Positions 18,653 to 27,458 of a stretch of 51,306 bases of DNA are shown in pieces (position 1 is the first letter of the stretch; the number at the start of each line of letters is the position of its first letter). This stretch comes from Deltaproteobacteria bacterium 13_1_40CM_4_68_19 (GTDB taxonomy: Bacteria > Myxococcota > Myxococcia > Myxococcales > 40CM-4-68-19), in the NCBI GenBank assembly GCA_001918155.1, contig MNFJ01000040.1, positions 1 to 51,306 on the forward strand. The letters run 5' to 3'. The notes below the pieces were generated by a model. It did no database searches. It was given only the letters and a program-made list of their open reading frames with translations, and had not been told where the DNA came from. The translations under genes were made by a program, and so were the position numbers.

Positions 18653-19636
18653 CTACTGTCCCACGGCCCGCGGCAGCGGCTTCTCCGGCCGGTTCAGCTC
18701 CTCGGCGACGAGATACGGGCGCTTGCCCTGCGACTCGTAGTAGGTGCGCACCACGAGCTCGGCGAGGAGACCCATGAGGAGGCTGAGCGCGCCGACCAGG
18801 GTGAACATGACCGTGACCAGCGGCAGCGGAGTCTGGACGAAGCTCTTCAACCCGGCGAGCTTGTAGTACAGCGCGAGGACGAACGCGGCGAGGGCGCAGG
18901 CGAAGGAGAGAAGACCGAATCCTCCGAACACGTAGATCGGCTTGGTGGCGAAGCTGGCGAGGAACTTCACCACCATCAGGTCCAGCACCACCTTGAACGT
19001 GCGGGAGAGTCCATACTTGGAGCGTCCGGCGCGACGCGAGCGGTGGTTGACGACCATCTCGCTGACGCGAGCTCCCTGCCAGGAAGCGTAGATGGGGATG
19101 AAGCGGTGCATCTCGCCGTACAGCTTCACGTCGCGGAGCACGTCGCGCCGGTACGCCTTCAGCGAGCATCCGTAATCGTGCAGGCGGACTCCGGAGATCG
19201 ACGAGATCAGCCAGTTGGCGATGCGGCTGGGCAGCTTGCGGCCGAACTCCCTGTCCTGCCGGTTCTTCCGCCAGCCGGAGACGACGTCGTATCCGGTATC
19301 GAGCTGCGAGAGCAGCTTGCCGATGTCGGCGGGGTCGTTCTGCAGATCGCCGTCCATCGGGACGATCACCTCGCCGCGCGCCGCTTCGATGCCGGCGCTC
19401 ATGGCGGCGGTCTGTCCGAAGTTGAGGCGGAAGCGGATGACGCGCAGCTCCGGATGCTCGGCGGCGAGGCGCGACAGCTCCTGGAACGTCCCGTCGCGGG
19501 ACCCGTCGTCGACGCAGATCACCTCGTGCGAGCGGCCGAGCCTGGTCAGCTCGCCGAAAAGCTCGTCGAGCAGCGGGCGGACGTTCTCGACTTCGTTGAA
19601 CAGTGGAATAACGACGGAGATCTGCGGGCGATCCAT
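18653..19636 (-). CDS. GT2 glycosyltransferase with C-terminal TM helices (DPM1/ArnC-like)
   Basis: MDRPQISVVIPLFNEVENVRPLLDEL, CVDDGSRDGT, MDGDLQNDPADI, C-terminal hydrophobic pair. Confidence 0.93.
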   Translation of the reverse strand: MDRPQISVVIPLFNEVENVRPLLDELFGELTRLGRSHEVICVDDGSRDGTFQELSRLAAEHPELRVIRFRLNFGQTAAMSAGIEAARGEVIVPMDGDLQNDPADIGKLLSQLDTGYDVVSGWRKNRQDREFGRKLPSRIANWLISSISGVRLHDYGCSLKAYRRDVLRDVKLYGEMHRFIPIYASWQGARVSEMVVNHRSRRAGRSKYGLSRTFKVVLDLMVVKFLASFATKPIYVFGGFGLLSFACALAAFVLALYYKLAGLKSFVQTPLPLVTVMFTLVGALSLLMGLLAELVVRTYYESQGKRPYLVAEELNRPEKPLPRAVGQ

Positions 19637-19715
19637 CCGGTTTGGGGATAACACGCAACGTTGCCGCCCACAACCGCGCCTTGCTCGCCTGGCCGCCCGC
19701 ATGCGATGTGACGGC

Positions 19716-20105
19716 ATGACCTCGACCACGAAGGAATTTCGCGAGTTCCTGCTCAAGCAGAATGCGTTCGCGCTTGCGATCGGCGTGATCATCGGAGCCG
19801 CCATCGGGAAGGTCGTTTCCGGCATCGTGGAGGACGTGCTGATGCCCGTGATCGGGCTCGTCCTTCCGGGCGGCGAGTGGCGCGCGGCGCAGCTCACGCT
19901 CTCGGGCCAGAATGCGATCAAGTACGGCGATCTCGCCGGACGCGTGATCGACTTCTTCGTCATCGCGCTGGTGGTCTTCCTGCTCGCCAAGGCGTTCCTG
20001 GAAAAGCCCGCCCCGGCGCCTGCGACGAAGAGCTGCCCGCAATGCCTGGAAACGATCCCGGCGTCCGCGCGAAAGTGCCGCGCCTGCGCCTCGCCTGTGG
20101 TCTAA
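19716..20105 (+). CDS. mscL: Large-conductance mechanosensitive channel MscL with C-terminal zinc ribbon
   Basis: KEFREFLLKQNAFALAIGVIIGAAIGKVVSGIVEDVLMPVIGLVLPGG; C-terminal CPQCLETIPASARKCRACASPVV. Confidence 0.93.
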   Translation: MTSTTKEFREFLLKQNAFALAIGVIIGAAIGKVVSGIVEDVLMPVIGLVLPGGEWRAAQLTLSGQNAIKYGDLAGRVIDFFVIALVVFLLAKAFLEKPAPAPATKSCPQCLETIPASARKCRACASPVV

Positions 20106-20115
20106 GGTGACGCAG

Positions 20116-20154
20116 ATGACGGACGAGCGCGTCGCCTCGCCGGAGCGCGAGTGA
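20116..20154 (+). other. Possible 12-codon upstream ORF (MTDERVASPERE)
   Basis: ATG 20116 in frame to TGA 20152-20154, overlapping the GTG start of the next gene at 20151. Confidence 0.3.
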
Positions 20155-21230
20155 GGCTCTCGAGGCGCGAGCTGCTCCGCACGACGGCGGCCGTGGCCGC
20201 CTTGGCGCAGACCGGCCAGGCCCAGGGAAAAGAAGGTGGCCGGCCGGTCGCGATCTCCTCCGCGAATGGGTTGCGCGCCGTGGAGCTGGCGCTGCGGCGC
20301 ATGCAAGAGGGGGCCGATCCGCTGGACGCGGCGGTCGCCGGCGTGAACCTCGTCGAGGACGACCCCGCGGACATGACGGTCGGGTACGGTGGAGTTCCGA
20401 ACGAAGAGGGCGTGGTGCAGTTCGACGCATGCGTGATGCACGGGCCGTCCGGACGCGCCGGCGCCGTGGCCGCGCTGGAGGGCGTGAAGAACCCGACCAA
20501 GGTGGCGAAGCTGGTGATGGAGACGACCGATCACGTGCTCCTGGTCGGTCCCGGCGCCCGCCATTTCGCGACCGTGAACGGATTCGGCAACGAGAACCTG
20601 CTCACGGAGAAAGCGCGCAAGGTGTGGCTGTTCTGGAAGCAGAACCTCTCCGACAAGGACAAGTGGCTGGAGCCGGAGCCGGACCGCTACCCGCCGGAAG
20701 TGAAGGAGTTCATCGAGCAGTTCGGCTGGGATGACTTCCGCAGGCCCCAGAGCGGCGGCACCATCCATCTGTCCGCGGTGGACACCCGGGGCGATCTGGC
20801 GGGCTGCACCTCCACCAGCGGCCTGTTCTTCAAGATGCCGGGCCGTGTCGGCGACTCGCCGATCATCGGCGCCGGCTGCTTCACCGACAACGAGGTAGGA
20901 TCCGCCGGAGGCACCGGCCGCGGCGAGGCGAACATCCTGGTCAGCGGCGGCCACCTGATCGTCGAGTTCATGCGCCAGGGCAAGCACCCGCGCGAGGCAT
21001 GCCTGATGACGCTCGAGCGCATCGCCCGCACCACTCGCGAGAAGCGGCTGCTCTTCGCCAACGGCCGGCCGAAGTTCGACATCAGCTTCTACGCGCTGGA
21101 CAAGGCGGGCCGATACGGCAGCGCCGTGATGTACGCCTTCTCGACCATCGGCAAGCGCCGGCAGTTCGCCGTCGCGGATGCCTCCGGCGCCCGAAAGGAA
21201 GACTGCGCGTTCCTGTTCGAGCGGCGCTGA
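20151..21230 (+). CDS. N4-(beta-N-acetylglucosaminyl)-L-asparaginase family (Ntn hydrolase), Tat-exported
   Basis: Twin-Arg signal LSRRELLRTTAAVAAL; GGTIHLSAVDTRGDLAGCTSTSGLFFKMPGRVGDSPIIGAGCF. Confidence 0.9.
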   Translation: MRLSRRELLRTTAAVAALAQTGQAQGKEGGRPVAISSANGLRAVELALRRMQEGADPLDAAVAGVNLVEDDPADMTVGYGGVPNEEGVVQFDACVMHGPSGRAGAVAALEGVKNPTKVAKLVMETTDHVLLVGPGARHFATVNGFGNENLLTEKARKVWLFWKQNLSDKDKWLEPEPDRYPPEVKEFIEQFGWDDFRRPQSGGTIHLSAVDTRGDLAGCTSTSGLFFKMPGRVGDSPIIGAGCFTDNEVGSAGGTGRGEANILVSGGHLIVEFMRQGKHPREACLMTLERIARTTREKRLLFANGRPKFDISFYALDKAGRYGSAVMYAFSTIGKRRQFAVADASGARKEDCAFLFERR

Positions 21231-21252
21231 CGAGACCGGGAAGGCGGGTTGG

Positions 21253-21897
21253 CTACTTGCCGGCGCGAGTGGCCGCCGCCGGGTCCGGGTCGATGTGCCC
21301 TGTATCGTTCCAGAGGCGCAGGAACGGATCCCGTCCTGCCCGCAGCTCGACCAGGTTGAGCGCGCATTCGTCCTGAGGCCAGCGCAGCCGGTACTTGCCG
21401 ATCGGCCCGCCGGTGAGGGCGGCGCCGAGGATGCGCAGCGTCGCCTTGTGCGACACCGCCAGGACCGGAAGCGGCGAGCCTTCATGGCGCGAGCGGATCT
21501 CCTCCAGGGCGGCGAGCGCACGGCTCGCGACCTGGGCTGCGGTCTCGCCACCAGGCGGCGAAACGGCCAGCGGATCGGCGACCCATGCATCGTACCGTTC
21601 CCGATCTCTCTCGCGCGCCTGTTCCGGCGACAGCCCTTCCCACTCCCCGTAATCGATCTCCGTCAGCCCGGGAACGACTTGCGCGGAGAGCATCGGGGCG
21701 ATCAGCGCGGCCGTCTGCGCCGTGCGGCCGAGGGGCGAGCGGTACACCGCCGCGAAGCGGACGGCCGATAGCCTCTGCCCGAGCTTGCGGGCTTGCTGCT
21801 GGCCTCGTTCGGTGAGCGGCAGCTCACGGCGGCCGTTGAAAGAGTCCACCGCGGACGAAGCGGTCTGCGCGTGTCGTGCCAGGTAGAGGAGCATCAC
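21253..21897 (-). CDS. Histidine phosphatase family protein (phosphoglycerate mutase-like)
   Basis: LYLARHAQTASS, LTERGQQQARKLGQRL, YRSPLGRTAQTA, ALTEIDYGEWEGLSP. Confidence 0.92.
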   Translation of the reverse strand: MMLLYLARHAQTASSAVDSFNGRRELPLTERGQQQARKLGQRLSAVRFAAVYRSPLGRTAQTAALIAPMLSAQVVPGLTEIDYGEWEGLSPEQARERDRERYDAWVADPLAVSPPGGETAAQVASRALAALEEIRSRHEGSPLPVLAVSHKATLRILGAALTGGPIGKYRLRWPQDECALNLVELRAGRDPFLRLWNDTGHIDPDPAAATRAGK

Positions 21898-22136
21898 TCC
21901 TCCTCGTCAGTGCGATCGAGCTCCCAAGGAACGATCTGCTCTTCGGAAAAGACGACCACCTCGAGGCCGCCGCGCTGCTGGGCGCGGCCAGGCTCGTACA
22001 CCCGGCGGATCTTGGCGGGGCCGGTGAAACCCACTCGAGCCATCTTCAAGAGCGACATCGCGTCGTGCACCCGGGCGTCGCAGCCGTCCCGCTCGGCGGC
22101 GGTGCCGTGCTGGTGGCGCTGCAGGCAAGAGAACAC
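21894..22136 (-). CDS. Small conserved-looking hypothetical protein (80 aa)
   Basis: ORF in operon context; stop overlaps the phosphatase start. Confidence 0.55.
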   Translation of the reverse strand: MFSCLQRHQHGTAAERDGCDARVHDAMSLLKMARVGFTGPAKIRRVYEPGRAQQRGGLEVVVFSEEQIVPWELDRTDEEE

Positions 22137-22137
22137 G

Positions 22138-23115
22138 CTAGGCGCCTTTCGCGAGGAAGTGGCGCCGCACGTAGCGCACCGTATCGGTCAGGGTCTCGAC
22201 GGGATCGCGGGGCTCGAATCCGAGCAGCCGCTGGCTCTTGCTGGAGTCGATGAAGAACCAGCACTCGCCCATCTCCACGTCGCTCGCCGGCAGGTCGGGC
22301 TCGCGGCCCTGGTCGCGGGCCCAACGCTCCATCCAGTGGGCGGCGGCCACTTTCAGCGGCGAGGGCATGCGTAACAGCGGCGGCCCCCGGTGCGCGATCC
22401 GGCCGAGCCGCGCGAAGAACTCGCTGAATTCCCAGTTCGCGGCGCCGAGCAGATGCCGCTCGCCGACGTCCCCCCGCGTCAGCGCCGCGACGAATGCCCG
22501 GGCCGCGTCGCGCACGTCGACGAACGAGATCCCGCCCCGGGGCATCACCGGAATCCGACCCATGAGAAAGCGGAAGATGTCCTGGGTGGACGACATCCGC
22601 GCGTCTCCAGGGCCGAGCAGGAGCGATGGGTTGAGGATGACGATCGGCAGGCCGCGGCGCGCGAAATCGATGGCGATCTTCTCCTCGTAGATCTTGCTCA
22701 GGTAGTACGGCCATCTGCCCACCGTCTCGATCGGGTAGTCGTCCTCTTCGCTGGCGACCCGCCGCACGCGCGACACGCCGATGGTCCCCGACGAGGAGGC
22801 GAGCACGATCCGCTTCAATCCGGCCCGCGCCGCCGCCGTCAGGAGGTTGCGCGTGCCGTCGACATGCAGCTCGTACATCTTGCGGGCATCTGCGGGATCG
22901 CGGCTGACCAGGCCCGCGAGATGGTACACGCCTTCGACGCCGGCCAGCGCGCGCAGCACGGAATCGGGATCGCGCACGTCCCCCTTGATGGTTTCCGGGT
23001 CTGGAACGGCGGCGCCCGAACGCACCAGCAGGCGCACCTCGTGTCCGGCCTCGCGCAGCATCGGGACCAGCGTGGACCCGAGAAATCCCGTCGCGCCGGT
23101 CACGAGCAGCTTCAC
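22138..23115 (-). CDS. Extended SDR (dihydroflavonol-4-reductase-like NAD-dependent reductase)
   Basis: MKLLVTGATGFLGSTLVPMLREAGHEVRLLVR, VYHLAGLVS, YYLSK, NPSLLLGPGD. Confidence 0.92.
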   Translation of the reverse strand: MKLLVTGATGFLGSTLVPMLREAGHEVRLLVRSGAAVPDPETIKGDVRDPDSVLRALAGVEGVYHLAGLVSRDPADARKMYELHVDGTRNLLTAAARAGLKRIVLASSSGTIGVSRVRRVASEEDDYPIETVGRWPYYLSKIYEEKIAIDFARRGLPIVILNPSLLLGPGDARMSSTQDIFRFLMGRIPVMPRGGISFVDVRDAARAFVAALTRGDVGERHLLGAANWEFSEFFARLGRIAHRGPPLLRMPSPLKVAAAHWMERWARDQGREPDLPASDVEMGECWFFIDSSKSQRLLGFEPRDPVETLTDTVRYVRRHFLAKGA

Positions 23116-26100
23116 CGCGAGGCCTCCAGGAGCCGCCCCGGCCGGCCGATCTGCGGCGGCGGCTTGCCGTCGCGCAGCGCCTCGATCGCCAGCCGCACCA
23201 GACGGGTCACTTCCTTGTGCGCCGCGGACCGCGCCAGCCCCTGCGTCGAAGCGCGCAGCTCCTCGTAGCGCAGGACCGGGCCGATGCGCACCACCAGCTT
23301 GCGCCGCTTGCGCGGGTCGGGAAGGAACGCGCCCTTCGGCATCGCCTCATGCGTCCCCTCGAGGTAGACGGGAAGGATGTCGGCTCCCGCCGCGAACGAC
23401 AGATACGCGATGGCCGGCTTGAAATCCTGAAGAGCGCCGTCGGGCGAACGGGTCCCTTCCGGGAAGATGAGCAGGTGGTACCCGAGTTCCAGGGTGCGCA
23501 CCGCCGTATGCAGCGACTCCTTCAGCGACCCGCGACGCTGGATGGGCACGAGGTTCGTGAAGTTGCCGAACCAGGCGCGCTTCCAGGGGTTGTCGAAGAA
23601 GTAGTCGCGCGCGGCGAGCGAGGCGAGCTTCGTCCCTTCCTCTCCGAGGGCAATCTTCACCAGCCCGACGTCGAGGTGGCTGGCGTGGTTCGCGGCGACG
23701 AGGAACGCGCCGTTCGCGGGCACGTTGGCCTGGCCGCTCACTTCGGCCTGGAAGATGCCGCCGTAGAGCGCCTTCTGGAAGAACCCGATGGCGGTGCGCC
23801 CTGCCGCGGCGACCGCGCCGGGCACGAAGATGTCGGCGTCACTCCTTTCCCGGACCGGCCCGCTCGCGGGGATCGGGGCGTCCTCGCGCTTCTCCAACCG
23901 GCGCGCCAGCTCGCCCGCCGTGGCGAGGGTCGCGGACTCCGCTTCCGCAGGCGCCTTCACCCCGGCCTTTTCCAGCGCAACCGTCAGCTCCGCGACCAGC
24001 AGCGAGTCGAAGCCGAGGTCGGCAACCAGGCGCGTCTGCGCGGTCACGCTGCCGCGCGGCCTCTGCGCGAGATCGGCGAGCAGATCGTACAGCCACGCGT
24101 CGCTACCGGCCGGTTCGGTTGCGAGCCGCGTCGCCGCCGCCGTGGCCTTCTCCAGCCGCAGCAGCTCGGCGATGACCAGCGGCCGCTTCACCTTCCGCGT
24201 CGCCGTCTTCGGGAGGTCGCCTTCCCAGAAATGGAGCACCTTGACCCGCTTCCAGAACGGCAGCTCGGCCGAGATCTTCGCGAAGTGCTCTTCCACTTTT
24301 GCGCGGTCGTCGCGGCTCGCGGGCACGCAGAGGCAGGCGACGCGCTCGTGGGCCTTCCCGTCCGGCAGGCCGACGACGGACAGCTCCTTGATCAGCGCCG
24401 TCCTCCCGTACAGCTCCTCGAGCTCGTCCGGATAGACGTTCTTGCCGCTCGCGTCGAGGATCACGTCCTTCTTGCGGCCGACGAGCGTCAGGTGCCCGTC
24501 CTCGTCCAGCCTGCCGAGATCGCCCGTGCGCAGCCAGCCGTCCGCGAGCACTTCGTGCGTCGCCACCGGGTCGTCGAGATAGCCGGCCATGACGTTGGGA
24601 CCTTTGGCGAGCACCTCTCCTACCCCGTCCCCGTCGGGATTCTCGATCCGGATCTCGACGCCGGGGAGCGGCGGCCCGACGGTGCCGCTGCGCAGCCTGT
24701 TCGCCGGCATCGACACCGAGAGCACCGGCGAGGCCTCCGTCAACCCGTATCCCTCAGTCAGATCGAAGCCCAGCTCGTGGAACGCCCGCTGCACCTCTTC
24801 GGGAAGGGTGCTTCCCCCGGAGACGAGCAGCCGCAGCTTGCCGCCGAAGCGATTGTGGATGGGCCAGAAGAGGAGCTTGCCGAGGTTGAAGGGGGTCCGA
24901 TTCCGCAGCTCGCCGTGCAGCGCCATCGCGGCCTGGATCGCCGCCTCCACCGCGCGCGGGCGGGAGGCCAGCTCCTGCGTCAAGCGGCGGTGCAAGAGCT
25001 GCCAGAGCGCGGGCACCCCGATCATGGCATGGATGCGCCCGGTGTCGAGCGCGTCCGACAGCCGCTCCGCCGTCAGCTCGTCCAGATAAGTGATCTCCGC
25101 TCCGAGCATCAGGGGGACCAGCAAACCACAACTGAACTCGAAGGTATGGTGCAGAGGAAGGACGCTGAGCACGCCTTCGCCGACGCGCAGATCGAAGAGG
25201 CCGGCGATCTTCGCCGCAAGCGAGGCGAAGTTGCGGTGCGTGAGCAGGACGCCTTTCGGCTTTCCGGTGGTGCCGCTGGTGAAGAGCAGGGAAGCCACGT
25301 CGTCCGCGCTCGCGCTCTTGCGCAGCGGCGGCAGCTCCGCCTCGTCCGCGCCGCGCAGCGCCTCCGGCAGCGTGAGCGTGCGCAGTCCGGGGAGCGGGCC
25401 GAGCCGCTCCGCCACCCGCGGGCTCGCGAGCAGGATCGCCGCCTTGGCGGCCTGGGCGCAATTTCCCACCTCCTGCGCGGAGAGGCCCTCATCGAGAGGA
25501 GCGGCGGCCGCGCCGGCCTTGAGGATGCCGAAATAGCCCATGGCCCATTCCGGGCGGTTTTCGGACATCAGCAGCACGCGGTCGCCCGGCTTGACGCCTC
25601 TGGCCTGCAGCGCGCGGCCCGCGCGGTCGGAGAACCGGGCCAGCTCGTCGTAAGAGATCCGGTCGTCGCGCGTCCGCGCCAGCTCCGCGGCGCCGTCCTC
25701 GCCGGCATAGAACCGGAGCGCCACCCGCGGGCCGAAGGCATGCACGGACGCCGCGAGGAGGGCGAGCAGGTCCTTCGGCTGCGCCACCTCGCGCTTGAGG
25801 GCCTTCCTCTCTTCCTCGAGCCCGGGGAATACCCACTCCTCGAGGCCGCGCATGTGGACTTCCATCCAGTACTGGCGCCAGTCGATCGCTTCCGGATCCC
25901 ACGGGAGCTTCGCGCGATCGTCTTCCGAGAGCTGCGCCCAGAGCTCGCGCGTGTGCTTGCACTGGAAGATGAAGCGTTCGCCGGCGACGAAGGGAAGGAA
26001 GAGGTCCCAGGTGGTCTCGAGCATTGCCAGCTGCCGATCCACGCTCTCCAGCGCCTGGTCCGCGCGGGCGAGCAATGCGGTCGTGTGCGGCGCGCCCCAG

Positions 26101-27458
26101 GACGCGCCGTGGTCGGCGATGAGCTTGCGCATGCCCTTCGCCGCGGCGCGGAAGAACGGCGTGCTGGAGACGAAGTAGAGCTCCTTCGACGCGGGGTAGG
26201 GTTCGAGGAACGTGTCGATCCAGTTCTCGAACGCGCTCCTCTTTCCTTCCGCGACGCGCTCGTCCATCTTCCGCCGCTTGTAGAGCGCGACCAGCTCGAC
26301 GGACCGGCGCACGTAGAACGGGTTCACGTCGCCGGAGGCAAGCTGGAAGACGCGATGATGGAGCCGCCCGGCGCATGCCGCCCCGGCCACGCCGAGGATC
26401 CCGGCGGCGACGAGATCGACGGGGATCAGGTCGAGCACCCGCTTGTGCCCCGCCGGGAAGACGCGTTGCCCGTTCAGGCCCATGAACACCAGCGGCGCCG
26501 AGGTGGTGAACCCTTCGTTCCACCCCGGGAAGGGAAAGCGCAGCGCGCTCTCCACGATGGCGGGCCGGACGAGCGCGTACTGGCAGCCGCTGGCCGCGAT
26601 GGCCTGCTCCCCCATCGCTTTGGTGTACGTATACGTGTTGGGCCAACCCCAGGCGCGGGCCCGCTCCATGCCTGCCTGCACCAGCTGCTGCGAGAGCCAG
26701 ACCTTGCGCTCGCGGCCCGCGGCGAGCCCCAGCGCCTTCTGGTCCTTCGGGTCCCGGCCCTCGTCCTCGAGGCGGCGGACGGCGGCGGCGCGGAACTGCG
26801 CAGCGAGCGCGCCGTCGTCGGCTTGCGCGCGCAGCCGGGACACCAAGGCGTCGACGTCCTTGAGCTCCGCCTCGACGACGAAGGGGACGTGCGCGGCCTC
26901 GTCCAGGTCGTGCGCCTTCGGATAGCTGCCGATGAGCGGTTCATCCTCGAACACCGGGCCCCGGCGGGTGCCCGCGACGAAGCAGGTAGAGATGTGGACG
27001 AGTGTGGCGCCGGTCGCCTTGCAGAGCCCGGCCGCGTTTCGCGCGCCCTCGGTGTTCACGCGCACCGCCAGCTCGAGCGACGGATTGAACGTGACCAACC
27101 CGGCGCAGTTGATGACGCACGCGAGCTTCCCGTTGAGCTTGCGGACCTGCTCTCCGGAGAGCCCGAGCATCGGATCGGTCACGTCGCCCGCGAGTGGCAC
27201 GCACTTGTCCCGCAGGAACGCTTCCAGCCGCTCGCCGTGGCGCTCGCGCAAGGGACGGAAGGGAGGCGAGGAGGCGACCTTGCCGAAGAACCGATCGTGG
27301 GCGGTCCCGCCGGCGCGGGGGCGGACCAGCACGTGGATCTTCCCCACGTCGGGGTAGCGGTCGAGCAGCATCGTCAGCGCGACCTTGCCGAGGAAGCCGG
27401 TGACGCCGGTGATGAGGATCTCGTGGCCCCGGAAGGCCCTCTCGAGATCGATGCTCAA
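23112..27458 (-). CDS. Multidomain lipid enzyme: fatty acyl reductase - acyl-AMP ligase - ACP - PlsC acyltransferase (ElbD-like)
   Basis: TTG 27458 overlapping upstream stop; ILITGVTGFLGKVALTMLL and YTYTKAMGEQ (reductase); SLLFTSGTTGKPKGVLLTHRN (AMP ligase); LGFDSLL (ACP Ser codon 24003-24005); NHASHLD and FPEGTRSPDG (PlsC). Confidence 0.92.
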   Translation of the reverse strand: MSIDLERAFRGHEILITGVTGFLGKVALTMLLDRYPDVGKIHVLVRPRAGGTAHDRFFGKVASSPPFRPLRERHGERLEAFLRDKCVPLAGDVTDPMLGLSGEQVRKLNGKLACVINCAGLVTFNPSLELAVRVNTEGARNAAGLCKATGATLVHISTCFVAGTRRGPVFEDEPLIGSYPKAHDLDEAAHVPFVVEAELKDVDALVSRLRAQADDGALAAQFRAAAVRRLEDEGRDPKDQKALGLAAGRERKVWLSQQLVQAGMERARAWGWPNTYTYTKAMGEQAIAASGCQYALVRPAIVESALRFPFPGWNEGFTTSAPLVFMGLNGQRVFPAGHKRVLDLIPVDLVAAGILGVAGAACAGRLHHRVFQLASGDVNPFYVRRSVELVALYKRRKMDERVAEGKRSAFENWIDTFLEPYPASKELYFVSSTPFFRAAAKGMRKLIADHGASWGAPHTTALLARADQALESVDRQLAMLETTWDLFLPFVAGERFIFQCKHTRELWAQLSEDDRAKLPWDPEAIDWRQYWMEVHMRGLEEWVFPGLEEERKALKREVAQPKDLLALLAASVHAFGPRVALRFYAGEDGAAELARTRDDRISYDELARFSDRAGRALQARGVKPGDRVLLMSENRPEWAMGYFGILKAGAAAAPLDEGLSAQEVGNCAQAAKAAILLASPRVAERLGPLPGLRTLTLPEALRGADEAELPPLRKSASADDVASLLFTSGTTGKPKGVLLTHRNFASLAAKIAGLFDLRVGEGVLSVLPLHHTFEFSCGLLVPLMLGAEITYLDELTAERLSDALDTGRIHAMIGVPALWQLLHRRLTQELASRPRAVEAAIQAAMALHGELRNRTPFNLGKLLFWPIHNRFGGKLRLLVSGGSTLPEEVQRAFHELGFDLTEGYGLTEASPVLSVSMPANRLRSGTVGPPLPGVEIRIENPDGDGVGEVLAKGPNVMAGYLDDPVATHEVLADGWLRTGDLGRLDEDGHLTLVGRKKDVILDASGKNVYPDELEELYGRTALIKELSVVGLPDGKAHERVACLCVPASRDDRAKVEEHFAKISAELPFWKRVKVLHFWEGDLPKTATRKVKRPLVIAELLRLEKATAAATRLATEPAGSDAWLYDLLADLAQRPRGSVTAQTRLVADLGFDSLLVAELTVALEKAGVKAPAEAESATLATAGELARRLEKREDAPIPASGPVRERSDADIFVPGAVAAAGRTAIGFFQKALYGGIFQAEVSGQANVPANGAFLVAANHASHLDVGLVKIALGEEGTKLASLAARDYFFDNPWKRAWFGNFTNLVPIQRRGSLKESLHTAVRTLELGYHLLIFPEGTRSPDGALQDFKPAIAYLSFAAGADILPVYLEGTHEAMPKGAFLPDPRKRRKLVVRIGPVLRYEELRASTQGLARSAAHKEVTRLVRLAIEALRDGKPPPQIGRPGRLLEASR

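Noticed and set aside
16790-19651. 953-aa plus-strand ORF
   Set aside because: Antisense to asnB and the GT2 gene, which have clear catalytic motifs.
15813-21590. Single 1,925-aa minus-strand ORF
   Set aside because: Only the last 316 residues (epimerase, 15813..16760) are a real gene; the rest is an out-of-frame reading of asnB, GT2 and other genes.
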